64,000 bases of DNA. Origin: Deltaproteobacteria bacterium (GTDB lineage Bacteria; Desulfobacterota; DSM-4660; Desulfatiglandales; HGW-15). Below, in pieces: positions 1 through 9,243 of the stretch; position 1 is the first letter of the stretch; each line of letters begins with the position of its first letter. The stretch covers positions 53,861 to 117,860 of the forward strand of contig JAGVAP010000127.1 of NCBI GenBank assembly GCA_020060215.1, read 5' to 3'. Position numbers and translations under genes: made by a program. The notes beneath the pieces were generated by a model. The model saw nothing but the letters and a program-made list of their open reading frames with translations, was not told where the DNA came from and made no database searches.

Positions 1-1
1 C

Positions 2-463
2 CGAGACGGCTTCTGCTGGATCGCTACCCTGAACCGCCACGGCAGGTGGGTCTCAAACGGGATCATCCAAGGGTATTCGGACCGGCTGGAGGGGATCGCA
101 ACCACCTTCAACACCGCCGTCGAGATCCTGGCCGTCGGACGTAACCCGGAGGCCATGGCCGCTGCCGTAAATCGGGTGCTCGATATGGGCGGCGGCATTG
201 CAGCGGTGGAAAGAGGGGAGGCGGTCTTCGAGTGGGCGCTGCCGCTGGGAGGGATGATGTCCGAGCGGCCGATGAGCGAGCTGGCCGAAGAAGACAGGAG
301 GCTCGGGAGATTTCTCGTTGAAAGGGGCTATCCCTTCCACGATCCGCTGTACAGCTTCATTTTCCTCCCAAACGACTTCCTGCCGGAGGTGAGGATCAAT
401 CGCAGGGGCGTCATCGATATCCGGAGGAATGAAGTGCTTTGGCCGGGAAGAAGCCTGCCTTAA
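2..463 (+). CDS. ade: Adenine deaminase, C-terminal part (5' end outside window)
   Basis: The frame is open from the window edge and gives 153 C-terminal residues. They resemble the tail of bacterial adenine deaminases: a stretch around RHGRWVSNG, then TTFNTAVEILAVGRNPEAMA, a gly-rich GGGIAAVERGEAV segment, the LPLGGMMSE motif, and a last strand with LPNDFLPEVR and IDIRR. The family hydrolyses adenine to hypoxanthine and ammonia in purine salvage with a binuclear metal site. The metal ligands lie in the missing part, so the assignment rests on C-terminal pattern alone. It converges on the ThDP enzyme gene and the two stop regions overlap by 4 bases. Confidence 0.8.
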   Translation, partial: RDGFCWIATLNRHGRWVSNGIIQGYSDRLEGIATTFNTAVEILAVGRNPEAMAAAVNRVLDMGGGIAAVERGEAVFEWALPLGGMMSERPMSELAEEDRRLGRFLVERGYPFHDPLYSFIFLPNDFLPEVRINRRGVIDIRRNEVLWPGRSLP

Positions 464-2169
464 GGCCGCCTGACGATCATGTTCAGCAGGGCCTGGCGTT
501 TTTCATTCCGCACCGCGTGAAGGGCCCGATCCAGGGCGGGCCCGACCTGATCGGGCGACTCCACCCGCTCCCCGTACCCTCCAAAAGCCTGGCACACCTT
601 CTCATAATCTGCGGCTCCCTTGAAGTCGCTCAACGGAAAACACCCATTCTGCGCGGCCCAACCCTGCGGATGGGCCGAACGCGTCGCCCTCTTGACCGCG
701 TGGTAGCAGCGGTTGTTGTAAACGATGAACAGGACGGGGAGTGAATAGGCGGAAGAGACGAAGTGGCAGCTGGCGGGCACACCAAGCATATAGCACCCGT
801 CGCCGATCGTGACCGTCACCAGCTCCTCCGGCCGCGCCATCTTGTAGCCGAGTGCGGCCCCCATGGCCCATCCCAGGTATCCCACATGGGTCGTTCCGAA
901 AAAACGACCGATCCCCGGACTGATCAGCTCCTTCATCCCCAAATCGTGCTCATTGAACACGACCGTCTCTTCACCGAGTGCGCGGGCGACCTGGTGAGAG
1001 ACCCACCTGGAATCCAAGGGTGTGTCACGGCATGAGCGTTGAGCATCCTCGTGCCAGCCCTGAAGGAGTCGGTCGTGTCTCCGCTGCAGGCGCTTCTTTC
1101 TTTCCTGAATTCTGCCCTCTTCTGGGTTGCGGGAGATCATCAGCTGCGCCATTCGAGGGAGGATGAGTTCGGGGGAGCCCTGTACCGTCAGATCGGAGGG
1201 GAAGGTGCGAATCGGGTAGCGTGCATATAACGGATCAATGCCCATTTGGACCACGGGGGTGGGGTCGGGGGGATTGAACAGAAAGGGATACCAGGGGACG
1301 TCGCAGTCGATCACGAAGAGGGCGTCCGCCTCCTCGAGAAGAGGATGGGGATCGAATCCCTGATGGCATGGGTGTGCCAGGGGGAAGTTCATGTACTCCG
1401 GATTGAAGGAGACAACGCCGACGCCCCCAGATTCGGCCAGTTCCACCAGGGCCTGCACGGCGGAGGGGGATCTCCCGATGGATGAGGTGATGATGAGCGG
1501 GAACCGCGCCTCGGCCATGATGCCGACGGCCTCCTCGATCTCACCGGCAGCCGGGTGATTGGTGGGCAGGTGAAACCGAGGCTGCGGCCGGAAATCCGTA
1601 CCGTGAAACGGCGAAGAAAGCAGCTCCCTGGGCAGTACCAGATAGACCGGGCCTCTGGGTTCGGCCATGGCGATGGTGATCGCCCTGTCGAGGACCGATT
1701 CCAGCTGGGAAGGGTTTCTCAGCTCATAGTCCCATTTCACATACTCCCGCAACATCGCCGCTTGATCATAAGACTCCTGCGCCCAGTGGATGAACCTCGT
1801 TCGCGACCCGGCGCTCCCCTGTTCCGTGACGGGGGTTCGACCCGCCATGAAGAGCACGGGCACCCGGCCGCGCGAAGCGGCCATCAGGGGACCCATCGCA
1901 TTTCCGGTGCCTACCCCTACATGGACCATGGCCGCCTGGGGTTTTCCGACGGCAAGGTAGTACCCATGGGCCATGCTCATCAGCGGGATCTCGTGTGGAA
2001 CCGTGACCGGCCGGGGGAGGGTAAGCCCCTGCATCAGCCGGCGTGCGAATCCGTCTTCAATGGAGGCGAACTCGGTACCCGGGTTGGCAAAGAAGCACTC
2101 GATTCCTCGAAGTGCCAGCAGCTCCAGCAGGGCCTGGGATACATTCTCGAAGGGAGCGCTCTTCTGCAT
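460..2169 (-). CDS. Thiamine diphosphate-dependent enzyme (acetolactate synthase / benzoylformate decarboxylase-like)
   Basis: A 569-residue protein with the three-domain ThDP enzyme layout. The N-terminal PYR domain has the activating glutamate in the PHE motif (residue 60). The central domain spans roughly residues 205-340. The C-terminal PP domain has the cofactor signature GDG (457-459) followed by NN (486-487), which binds the Mg-diphosphate. Length fits the acetolactate synthase/benzoylformate decarboxylase group. The residues seen do not fix the substrate, and no regulatory small subunit is next to it, so it is less likely to be the biosynthetic acetolactate synthase. The gene ends in the 3' end of ade. 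A BASS-type transporter gene lies 61 bases upstream on the same strand, so the two may work on one organic acid (inference). Confidence 0.85.
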   Translation of the reverse strand: MQKSAPFENVSQALLELLALRGIECFFANPGTEFASIEDGFARRLMQGLTLPRPVTVPHEIPLMSMAHGYYLAVGKPQAAMVHVGVGTGNAMGPLMAASRGRVPVLFMAGRTPVTEQGSAGSRTRFIHWAQESYDQAAMLREYVKWDYELRNPSQLESVLDRAITIAMAEPRGPVYLVLPRELLSSPFHGTDFRPQPRFHLPTNHPAAGEIEEAVGIMAEARFPLIITSSIGRSPSAVQALVELAESGGVGVVSFNPEYMNFPLAHPCHQGFDPHPLLEEADALFVIDCDVPWYPFLFNPPDPTPVVQMGIDPLYARYPIRTFPSDLTVQGSPELILPRMAQLMISRNPEEGRIQERKKRLQRRHDRLLQGWHEDAQRSCRDTPLDSRWVSHQVARALGEETVVFNEHDLGMKELISPGIGRFFGTTHVGYLGWAMGAALGYKMARPEELVTVTIGDGCYMLGVPASCHFVSSAYSLPVLFIVYNNRCYHAVKRATRSAHPQGWAAQNGCFPLSDFKGAADYEKVCQAFGGYGERVESPDQVGPALDRALHAVRNEKRQALLNMIVRRP

Positions 2170-2230
2170 GGATGGGAACCTCTTCCAGGTCGGAAATCGA
2201 AGATGATCATCCTTGGTCTACGGCATGGAT

Positions 2231-3232
2231 TCACTCATGGCTTTCAACCGGGGCCGGCAGGGGCGACCTTTCCCACCATCCCCGGAGCCTGGGGGCCAGT
2301 CGGTTGAACCCGCCCATGAACATGACCTGGATGAGGGGCTTCATGGCCACGATCATGACGGTGAGGGGGGAGAAGTAAACGATGGCGAGGGCCAACGCGA
2401 TAGCCATGTTTTTCCCTCCCACCCCATACGTCATGGCCACCATGTCCTCGTAGCTCAACCCGGCGACCCGGCCGTAGAGGACGGACACGCAGAAGAGCAG
2501 GCTATAGAAGATCACGAGGGGCATGGCGATGAGGAGCAGGTATTCCGGATGGCGGATCAGGGTATGGGCCTCGGCGCACATGGACGTGAAAAAGAGCGAG
2601 TACATCCCCAGGGCCGATACGGCGGGGGCGATCTTCTTCACCTCCATGAATCTTTTCTGCCCTTTCCGCCTGACGATATGGATGCGGGTGATATTGCCGA
2701 GGATCAGCGGCAGGACAATGGTGATGAGGATGGTCTTCAGCATGCCGAGACCGTCCACGGGCACATAGGAATTCGCCAGGGCCACCATCCAGGCGGGGAT
2801 GAGAATGATTCCTGCCAGGAGGCTCAGGATGGTGATGACGAGGGCCATGGCGGAGTTGCCTCCGGCCATGCCGGTCCATGCGACAATCATCCCCGCGCAG
2901 GGGACCACCCCGGTCAGGATCATTCCCACGGCGAAGTCCGGATGGGATGCCAGGAACAGCCGGGCGAGGGCCGCGCCCGCCAGGGGAGAGAGCAGGTAGT
3001 TGAAGAGCATGACCACCGAGATGAACCCGATTCGGCGGGCCGCGCCGGCCACCTCACCGATCCTGATGCCCACCATCATCGGATAGAGCATGATGAACAG
3101 GTAGACCGGATAGAAGGTCTGAAGGGCGGGACCGACGGCGGGAAAAACGGTCCCGGTCACAAGACCGGCGGCCACCACACATATGAGAATCCGAATGAGG
3201 TATCGGTTGATGAACTCGAATATCGCCTTCAT
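2231..3232 (-). CDS. Bile acid:sodium symporter / ACR3-clan transporter
   Basis: A 333-residue membrane protein with about ten hydrophobic segments and short charged loops, typical in size for the BASS/ACR3 clan. The segment TGVVPCAGMIVAWTGMAGG resembles the conserved proline/cysteine-containing broken helix of the clan. A second conserved region, YGVGGKNMAIALAL, matches the glycine-rich second broken helix (consensus near GxxxxNxxLA). Members export arsenite or import bile salts and organic acids with sodium. There is no arsR or arsC nearby, so arsenite is not supported by context. The next gene on the strand encodes a ThDP enzyme, which suggests organic-acid transport (inference). The family call is firm and the substrate is unknown. 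Confidence 0.8.
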   Translation of the reverse strand: MKAIFEFINRYLIRILICVVAAGLVTGTVFPAVGPALQTFYPVYLFIMLYPMMVGIRIGEVAGAARRIGFISVVMLFNYLLSPLAGAALARLFLASHPDFAVGMILTGVVPCAGMIVAWTGMAGGNSAMALVITILSLLAGIILIPAWMVALANSYVPVDGLGMLKTILITIVLPLILGNITRIHIVRRKGQKRFMEVKKIAPAVSALGMYSLFFTSMCAEAHTLIRHPEYLLLIAMPLVIFYSLLFCVSVLYGRVAGLSYEDMVAMTYGVGGKNMAIALALAIVYFSPLTVMIVAMKPLIQVMFMGGFNRLAPRLRGWWERSPLPAPVESHE

Positions 3233-3344
3233 GAAGGAAGATCTCCGCGGAGCAGTGCTGGTCTGAGAACATAGCGCGGATGCAGGCAGAGATCAACTCC
3301 TTCGTACCCAAGAGAGATCGAGTAGGGATTTCGCTCGCATCAAA

Positions 3345-5207
3345 CTAGAGAGGCTGTCCGGGAGGGGGATCCGTGTCCTTTTTGCGGCTCCGGGCGCCAC
3401 CCACCAGGCGCACCAGCTCATCCACGATCTCCTTCAGCTGGGAGGATTGAACCTTCATCTCTTCGGCGGCGCATGCGGATTCATCGGCATTGGAGCTGTT
3501 CTGCTGGACGATGGTATCGATATTGGAAATGGCGCCGTTGATCTGCTGGATGCCCTGTGTGTGTTCTCTGCTGCAGGTGGAGAACTCCTCCACCAGTCCG
3601 GATATCCGGGTGGTGTGATCGGCGACTTCTGCAAACGCCTCCGCAGCGACCTGAACCGTTCGGGCGCCGTCGGAGATCTTTCTGGCCGTACCTTCAATCA
3701 GCGTGGAGGTCTGCCGGGCCGCCTCGGCGGCACGCATGGCGAGGTTCCGGACTTCGTCGGCCACGACCGCAAACCCGGCGCCTGCCTGCCCGGCCCGAGC
3801 GGCTTCAACCGCTGCGTTCAGGGCCAGGAGATTGGTCTGAAAGGCGATCTCATCAATGGTCTTGACGATCTTTGAGGTCTCCTCGCTCGACCTGGAAAGA
3901 TCATGCATGGAGCTCGTCAATACCTGCATGGAATCCGAACCCTTGTGCACGATCCCATTCGCATCTTTCATCAACTCCTCTGCCCGGACGACATCTTCCT
4001 CGCTGCGCTGACACAGGGAAGACATCTCTTCCAGAGAAGAAGAGGTCTGCTCGATCGCCGCGGCCTGCTCAGATGAGCCTTCCGCCAGGGACTGGCTGGC
4101 CCGGGCGACCTGTTCGGCCGAACCGGCCACCTGTTCGGCGTTTTCCGCAAGCCTGGAGATGGTTCTTTTCAGTGATCGGCTGATGGAAAGACTCAGGATC
4201 GTGCCGAATGCCAGGGCCACGACAAACCCTGCGAGAGACCCTGCGATCCCGATCAGTTTGGAGAGATCGGCATTGCTGCGGCCCGCCTTTGCCGCCTGCG
4301 CCGCCATGTCGTGGTTCAGGCGGATCAGGCCTTGGAGATATCCGTATGCCGCCCTTTGTTTGTCCACGCAGACGACCATGGCCTGCCGGTTCATCTTTTC
4401 GTACAGGTCATAAGCCCTCGCGGCCTCCATCCTGAGCACCTGAAAGCGGTCGAACACCTCAAGGGCCGAGCCTTTCATTTCGGCCATGAACACGTCGGAG
4501 GCCTGGGTGTCCCATCCTTTCTTGAGATATTCCTTGATGCGCTTTACGGAGTGGTGAAAGGTATCGTGCAGACCGTTGATCGTGGAGAGGGTATTGCGGA
4601 TCTCCGGGTTGGAGGTCGTCTGATTGCCGAGCCAGCTGCTGAACTTGCAGGCGCGGGGATCTTCACCGCCTTCCACGGGATCGCCGCCGGCAAGCATCAG
4701 CTGCATGTTCGACATGAGTCGGTAATGCTCCCCGATAAATTCCTCTATGTCCTTGAGCAGTCCGGTCGGATTAAGAATCCCGATCGCCTCCAGTTCTCTC
4801 GCCATTTGAAGGAACCGGTCGACTTCACTGTTCCAGAGGTGGACCACCCCCTGGAACTGCGTCCACTGCCCCGATTCCTCGGCGGCCTTCGACAGGGAAC
4901 TGTAATCCTCCGCCGCCTTCGAAAAGCTCGCTCGCGCCTTTTGGATGTTCTCGAACTGACGCTCTCTCATGTCGGACTGGATGTCGTGGTTCATCAGGGT
5001 GAGCATGGAGACCCTTTGCGTCTCCATTTCCTTGCTGATGGTGAGCAGGCTGGTGACCGCGGGCATGCGCACGTTCACCACGTTCTGCATGTCGCTGCTC
5101 ATTCGATGAACGCAGATCGCACCGGTTGCACCGACCAGAAGGGTGATCACGGCGACCAACGTGGAACTGGAGATCAACTTGAAGCTGAGTCCGGCTTTCC
5201 CTCTCAC
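3345..5207 (-). CDS. Methyl-accepting chemotaxis protein with CZB-like sensor region
   Basis: A chemoreceptor that signals through CheA/CheW. I chose a GTG start (39 codons inside the longest frame) because GGAGGG lies just upstream and the first transmembrane helix then begins near residue 8. The periplasmic part contains a segment with CKFSSWL, then a spaced NGLHDTFH, resembling the Cys/His pattern of chemoreceptor zinc-binding (CZB) regions. A second transmembrane helix lies near residue 320. A coiled-coil signalling domain follows, with the family hairpin tip around [20 protein letters not shown] and [17 protein letters not shown] domain is not obvious. It stands alone, with no che genes beside it. 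A weak flagellar-type promoter lies upstream. Confidence 0.92.
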   Translation of the reverse strand: MRGKAGLSFKLISSSTLVAVITLLVGATGAICVHRMSSDMQNVVNVRMPAVTSLLTISKEMETQRVSMLTLMNHDIQSDMRERQFENIQKARASFSKAAEDYSSLSKAAEESGQWTQFQGVVHLWNSEVDRFLQMARELEAIGILNPTGLLKDIEEFIGEHYRLMSNMQLMLAGGDPVEGGEDPRACKFSSWLGNQTTSNPEIRNTLSTINGLHDTFHHSVKRIKEYLKKGWDTQASDVFMAEMKGSALEVFDRFQVLRMEAARAYDLYEKMNRQAMVVCVDKQRAAYGYLQGLIRLNHDMAAQAAKAGRSNADLSKLIGIAGSLAGFVVALAFGTILSLSISRSLKRTISRLAENAEQVAGSAEQVARASQSLAEGSSEQAAAIEQTSSSLEEMSSLCQRSEEDVVRAEELMKDANGIVHKGSDSMQVLTSSMHDLSRSSEETSKIVKTIDEIAFQTNLLALNAAVEAARAGQAGAGFAVVADEVRNLAMRAAEAARQTSTLIEGTARKISDGARTVQVAAEAFAEVADHTTRISGLVEEFSTCSREHTQGIQQINGAISNIDTIVQQNSSNADESACAAEEMKVQSSQLKEIVDELVRLVGGARSRKKDTDPPPGQPL

Positions 5208-5901
5208 TATCAGGCCCTCCACAGAAATCCCCTGCCGATGTCCTCCGCACACAACCGGCTTGTCTTTAAATCGGCCAAGAGCTGAAGTTACTTGAATGTG
5301 GAGCACCAGCCCCTTTCGCACATCTCATGCGACTACAGGGTTCATTCAGGCCGGCGGGAGGGCAGGTATTGATGGAAAAGGCAGGAAAAACAGTTGCGGG
5401 GCACAGCAAAGACCCTTGAGGTTCGGCCTTACCGCAGCCTGAAGACATACACGCCGTCGGACGGCATCCACGTCAAAAGACGGTGATGAACAGCCAAACG
5501 AGAAGGGCATTCGGTTCTCCCGGCAAACCGTAAGCCTGCCGCATCCACGCCCCACCGACACGTCGCTCGGGCATCGACCGAGAACCTACTGCTGCACCCC
5601 GCATTAAGATCGCCTGTATGGGAAGACGCCCTTACTATAGGGACTCGAACGGCCGGCGCCTATGGGTGGATGCGCTTAATCTGGACAAGAAAACACTGCA
5701 AGCCGGAATACTGCTCGTGGGATTCCGCGGTTCATGTGGAGGACCCGGGCAGGTTGGCGCTCAGGCCCTTCTTTCCCTGACTTTCAGCTTCCAGTGGTTA
5801 TTGTCCATCCGAGGGGTCCGGAAGAACGGATCGAGCGGAGCCGCCTGACGGGAGCGCGTCCCATGCCCCTTTCACCAGGCGCGCGCAAAGGAGAACAGAG
5901 A
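5208..5901. other. Gene-poor stretch between chemoreceptor and DUF2959 remnant
   Basis: About 690 bases with no convincing gene. The open frames on both strands are short, lack family features and have compositions typical of shadow frames. Apart from the weak sigma-28-like site near its left end I see no repeat or RNA. It may include decayed sequence, given the broken gene to its right. Confidence 0.6.
5268..5294 (-). promoter_or_regulatory. Possible sigma-28 (FliA) promoter of the chemoreceptor gene
   Basis: Reading the minus strand, CAAG is followed after exactly 15 bases by GCCGATTT, compared with the FliA consensus TAAA-N15-GCCGATAA. Six of eight bases match in the -10 part and only two of four in the -35 part. 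It lies about 60 bases upstream of the GTG start. Chemoreceptor genes often use this sigma factor, which supports the guess. Confidence 0.35.
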
Positions 5902-6446
5902 ATGATGGTAGGGCGGATCGTCCTTGCACTGCCGTGCGCATCCTTTTTCTTCGAGGGTTGCCGGAGCACGTATCACGCCAAATGGGAGAAGCTGGGGTAA
6001 GGAAAAGAGGCACCTCCTGAGAGATCACGTGGAGAAGGCGCGCAGCGATCAGCAGGGAGGCTGCGGAGCAGTTCAAAGACGCCCTGAACCGCATGAAGGA
6101 GATGTACGGTTTTCACGGAGGTGAAATGGAGGAGGTCTATTATAAGCTCAAGGCCGAGTATGAGGAATCCGAAGAACGCGCCGCAGCGGTCAGGAAGCGT
6201 ATAGCCGATGTGGAGCAGGTCGCCGGGGACATGTTCAAAGAGTGGGAAACGGAGATCCGGCAGATCAGCGATCCAGGCCTGCGGGAGAAGAGCCGGAAAG
6301 CCCTGCAGACTTCCAGTCAGAATGATGGCCCGCCTCGAAAAGGCCATGGGCAGGGCCGAGTCGAGAAGGACGTCGAAAGGCTCATTGCCGGGATGGAGAG
6401 ATCCATCGGCGAAGCGAACCTGTTTCTGAAGAACCGCGAGGCATAG
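5902..6446 (+). pseudogene. DUF2959 lipoprotein gene, broken by several frameshifts and an internal deletion
   Basis: The pieces of a DUF2959-type protein lie in order but in different frames. The first frame gives a start with a lipoprotein-like signal ending FFFEGC and then STYHAKWEKLG before a stop. The next frame gives HLLRDHVEKARSDQQ. The third frame gives EAAEQFKDALNRMKEMYGFHGG and EMEEVYYKLKAEYEESEERA, then the family core. Near base 6315 the match hops to another frame (RMMARLEKAMGRAE). It then returns to EKDVERLIAGMERSIGEANLFL, and the usual segment of some 35 residues between these two parts is missing. At least four disruptions make sequencing error an unlikely sole cause. Intact relatives are periplasmic lipoproteins of unknown role. 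A DedA gene starts 7 bases after its stop. Confidence 0.8.
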
Positions 6447-6453
6447 ACGAGCA

Positions 6454-7035
6454 TTGGTTTCGTGCTATGGATACGGGCTGCTGTTCCTGGGGGTTCTCCT
6501 GGAAGGTGAGACATTCCTGATCGCGGCCTCTTTTGCGGCACACCGGGGCTACCTGGATCTGGCGTGGGTAATCACAGTCGCCTTTCTGGGGTCCCTTGCC
6601 GGCGACCAGATCTATTTCTTTCTCGGGCGGGTCAAGGGCAGGTCATTCCTGCTTAAGCGGCCGGAGTGGCAGGCTAGGGTGGATAAGGCCCAGCGAATGC
6701 TCGACCGCTACGAATGGCAGGTGATCCTGGGGTTCCGCTTCATGTACGGACTTCGCACCATCATCCCTTTCTCTCTCGGCCTGAGCGGAATAAAGGCCGA
6801 TCGGTTCGTGCTTTTCAACGCCGCCGGCGCCCTGATCTGGTCCTTCGTCGTGGCCATCCTCGGTTTTCTGTTCGGTCAGGCCCTCGAGACCATCCTCACG
6901 GACATCAGGAAGTACGAAAAATGGATCATCCTGGCCGTGCTGTGCGTCGGATGCGCCGTATGGATCATTCACCTCGTACGGAGAAGGAGGCTCGTGAGGA
7001 GCCTCGTCGCACCTCAGCGTGACGAAGAACCGTAG
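6454..7035 (+). CDS. DedA family membrane protein (VTT domain)
   Basis: A 193-residue protein with the DedA/VTT layout: an N-terminal GYGLLFLGVLLEGET segment, a re-entrant region with GDQIYFFLGRVKGR, the conserved FRFMYGLRT(I)IPFSLGLSG motif around the middle, and two C-terminal transmembrane helices followed by a basic tail. DedA proteins are thought to flip or recycle membrane lipids (undecaprenyl phosphate or phosphatidylethanolamine) and support envelope homeostasis. The start is a TTG, as no ATG or GTG occurs earlier in frame; the N-terminus is a few residues shorter than usual. It sits directly behind the decayed DUF2959 gene, so it may have lost its original promoter or leader. Confidence 0.85.
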   Translation: MVSCYGYGLLFLGVLLEGETFLIAASFAAHRGYLDLAWVITVAFLGSLAGDQIYFFLGRVKGRSFLLKRPEWQARVDKAQRMLDRYEWQVILGFRFMYGLRTIIPFSLGLSGIKADRFVLFNAAGALIWSFVVAILGFLFGQALETILTDIRKYEKWIILAVLCVGCAVWIIHLVRRRRLVRSLVAPQRDEEP

Positions 7036-7495
7036 CATGCCCCCCTCCAACGCGCCGCACGTGGAAGGATGATGTGGACCTTCGGTCGCGCGCCACGCCC
7101 CATGCCCGGTCTCTTCACATCCTCCGGATTCCTGTGGTTGTCCTTCTTGATCTGGTTCGGCACGTGGCTTTCCTTTCCCTCGGCTTGCCATCTTCCTGAC
7201 CGCGTTTCGCCGGATGCCGGTTATTCATGGGAGAGCCCCCCTTTCGAACCTCTGCGAGGCAGACTCTCCTTGCCGGAAAGGGTTTACACGAAATCCGTCT
7301 GTAAGGTCTTGCAGGATGGGTGGAGCGAAGCGAGACCCACGGGGGGCGGGGAGTGGCGGGTGGCGGGTGGTTTGTCAGGAATGCGACCGTTGAATCGATG
7401 GGTTTCGCTTCGCTCCACCCATCCTAATGAATCAGGGGGGCAATCAGGCGCTGCAGCCGGCCGGCTGCGCAAGGATTCGGCCCCGGGGCGGGGAT
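7036..7495. other. Intergenic stretch carrying a long inverted repeat
   Basis: A 460-base gap between convergent genes. Its only clear structure is the inverted repeat described separately. The frames here are repeat-encoded or shadow frames. Confidence 0.6.
7313..7425. repeat. Inverted repeat, 27-bp arms, dispersed family A
   Basis: The left arm (7313-7339) and the right arm (7399-7425) are reverse complements at 26 of 27 positions. They are separated by 59 bases. Each arm carries the word TGGGT-TCGCT-CGCTC-ACCCATCC in one orientation. A single unit of the same family occurs at 56586-56615. Such palindromic units are short interspersed elements of unknown function and could also act as transcription stops between convergent genes. 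Confidence 0.85.
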
Positions 7496-8560
7496 TCACG
7501 CCGCATCTTCCAGTCGCTGAATCATGCGGGTCATCTCCAACACCAGATTCCGGGGTTTCCGGGATTCGCACCGGTCGAGCACATACGAGACGAGCAGGGG
7601 AAAGATGACGCTGTACTCCCCCCAGATCTGCACGAGGTTCTCCTCGTCGGCCGACTTGTACTTGCCCCAGGTCACGGATTCGCCGAAAGTGCAGCCGGAG
7701 AGACTGCCTTCTCTCTCCACGGCCGTACCGATCTGCAGCCCCCGCTCCGCGCCCTCGAACGGGATATCGAGCACCTGGCGGATGGTCGGGCCGGTCTGCT
7801 GGATGAAATTCTTAGGACCTCCTCCACCCAGCTCCACAAAGCCGCAGGGAGAGGCGGAGAAGGCCACGGCCGCCGAGTCGAAGATGTCCCGCTGGGCCGA
7901 GATCACCAGCGGAGAACCCTCCCGGTCCGTGCGGACGAGATTCATGGCGATCGAGTGGTTGGAGAGGGAATCCCAGAAGACCGGCACCCCCAGCCTGGCG
8001 GCCGTCGCAACAAAGCTCCTCTCCGGATGGGCCGCATTCTCGAGGGTCCAGAGGCCTAGGTGATAGTTGAACTCCCAGCTCGAGAGGGGATGTGCGGAAA
8101 GGGCCTCAAAGGATTCGGCAATGAAGCGGCGAATAATCTCGTCCTGCGCCTCGAGCGTCTCCCTTTCGCGTATTCCGATGTCGTAGATGCGGGTATCGCC
8201 GTGGTCCCGGAGCGCGTTATCATCCCAGTGCGGGTGGATGGCCTTCACCGGCAGGTCGAAGGCAAAGTGGAGGTCATGATACGCCTGAGCGCCCGTGGTA
8301 CAGATGACCTCAATGAAGCCTTCTTCCAGGAGCGAGATGATCATGCCCCCCATGCCGCCGGCGACCCCGGCCCCCGCGATGCCGAGCCAGATGGTGTCGC
8401 CCTCTTCGATCATCCGTTTGTAGAGCCGGGCGCCCCGGAATACGTTGCGGGCCTCGAAAGAGGTCCGGCCCATGGCATGGACCAGGTCGGAGACGCCCAT
8501 TCCTCTCGAGACCTGGACGGGGACAATGTCGGGGTAGTTGTGGAAAAGGGTCTTTTTCAT
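7496..8560 (-). CDS. Deoxyhypusine synthase-like aminopropyl/aminobutyl transferase
   Basis: A 354-residue protein of the deoxyhypusine synthase family. The sequence shows the NAD-binding glycine-rich stretch near residues 60-72 (GIAGAGVAGGMGG), the CTTGAQAYHDL segment, and the catalytic-lysine motif GGGGPKNF with Lys250. Bacteria lack eIF5A, so bacterial homologues are believed to act on polyamines, for example making homospermidine, or to modify agmatine-type substrates. The start ATG is fixed by the upstream gene, which ends 4 bases before it. That gene encodes a pyruvoyl-dependent arginine decarboxylase, so the pair very probably forms a polyamine operon in which agmatine is made and then used (inference). 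Confidence 0.88.
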   Translation of the reverse strand: MKKTLFHNYPDIVPVQVSRGMGVSDLVHAMGRTSFEARNVFRGARLYKRMIEEGDTIWLGIAGAGVAGGMGGMIISLLEEGFIEVICTTGAQAYHDLHFAFDLPVKAIHPHWDDNALRDHGDTRIYDIGIRERETLEAQDEIIRRFIAESFEALSAHPLSSWEFNYHLGLWTLENAAHPERSFVATAARLGVPVFWDSLSNHSIAMNLVRTDREGSPLVISAQRDIFDSAAVAFSASPCGFVELGGGGPKNFIQQTGPTIRQVLDIPFEGAERGLQIGTAVEREGSLSGCTFGESVTWGKYKSADEENLVQIWGEYSVIFPLLVSYVLDRCESRKPRNLVLEMTRMIQRLEDAA

Positions 8561-8564
8561 CCTG

Positions 8565-9119
8565 TCAATCCAGCAGCATGACCGCGCAGGCAATGACCGT
8601 CGTCCACAAGCCGTCTTTGTGTCCCCTTGCAGATTTGGCAATGCTGCTGCTCTCGAACTGTCGCTGTCCCACCTTGTAGACCTTCTTCCGTTCGTCCCAG
8701 GCCACATCGGGATCCAGCTCGATCCCCAGGGTGGACGCGAGCATGGTGGCTGCAAGGTCCTCGGCGAAGTCCGCGATCTTCTTCACCGTCTGCCCGAATG
8801 CATGCAGTTCGCTGAGGTACCCGTGGAGACTCTTGTCCTTGGGCCGGGCCAGGCCGATGGCTGCCGCAACCAGCCTGTTCGGTTCGTTTGTGCTCTCCCT
8901 TGCCAGGACCACCGGGGTGATCTGCCCCGGCCTCAGGGAATCCACCCCGACGTCCCTGGGGAGGATCTGGCAGGCGGGAGGAAAGATGCTGGAAACGCTC
9001 ACGATATTGCATTTCTCAATGGATGCGCTTCGCAGCGCCAGCTCAAAGCTCTGCAGCTGGTTTCGGTGGTAACCGACCCCCTTTGTGAAGAACATCCGCC
9101 TTGGCACAAAACTATCCAC
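8565..9119 (-). CDS. pdaD: Pyruvoyl-dependent arginine decarboxylase
   Basis: A 184-residue proenzyme that makes agmatine from arginine. The start is GTG with GAGGAG about 7 bases upstream, giving the usual N-terminus FVPRRMFFTKGVG. The self-cleavage site lies in CNIVSVSSIFPP, where the second serine (residue 44) would become the pyruvoyl group. The remaining core, with LARESTNEPNRLVAAAIGLA and a helix near LHAFGQTVKKIADFAEDLAA, fits the family. It is the first gene of a tight operon with the deoxyhypusine-synthase-like gene. The family is widespread in archaea and scattered in bacteria; here it replaces the pyridoxal-phosphate enzyme. Confidence 0.92.
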   Translation of the reverse strand: MDSFVPRRMFFTKGVGYHRNQLQSFELALRSASIEKCNIVSVSSIFPPACQILPRDVGVDSLRPGQITPVVLARESTNEPNRLVAAAIGLARPKDKSLHGYLSELHAFGQTVKKIADFAEDLAATMLASTLGIELDPDVAWDERKKVYKVGQRQFESSSIAKSARGHKDGLWTTVIACAVMLLD

Positions 9120-9243
9120 CTGTGTCTCCTCACTTTCAGAGATCTGTTCCTGAGCGGGTCAGGCATATTCTTGCTAGGACGAACTTCGCGATCCGGGCAA
9201 TAGGGGGAATCTTGCATATTGGGATTGCGGCCCCGGTATAGGT

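Noticed and set aside
2231..3232. Calling the BASS-type transporter an arsenite exporter
   Set aside because: The clan includes ACR3, but no arsR, arsC or arsM is adjacent and the diagnostic ACR3 residues are not clear.
2213..3274. A 353-codon frame on the plus strand
   Set aside because: It is the antisense of the BASS-type transporter; the His/Asp/Gly-rich product is what a hydrophobic gene gives when read backwards.
7069..7608. A 179-codon frame on the plus strand after the DedA gene
   Set aside because: It passes through both arms of an inverted repeat and into the antisense of the DHS-like gene; the product has no family pattern.
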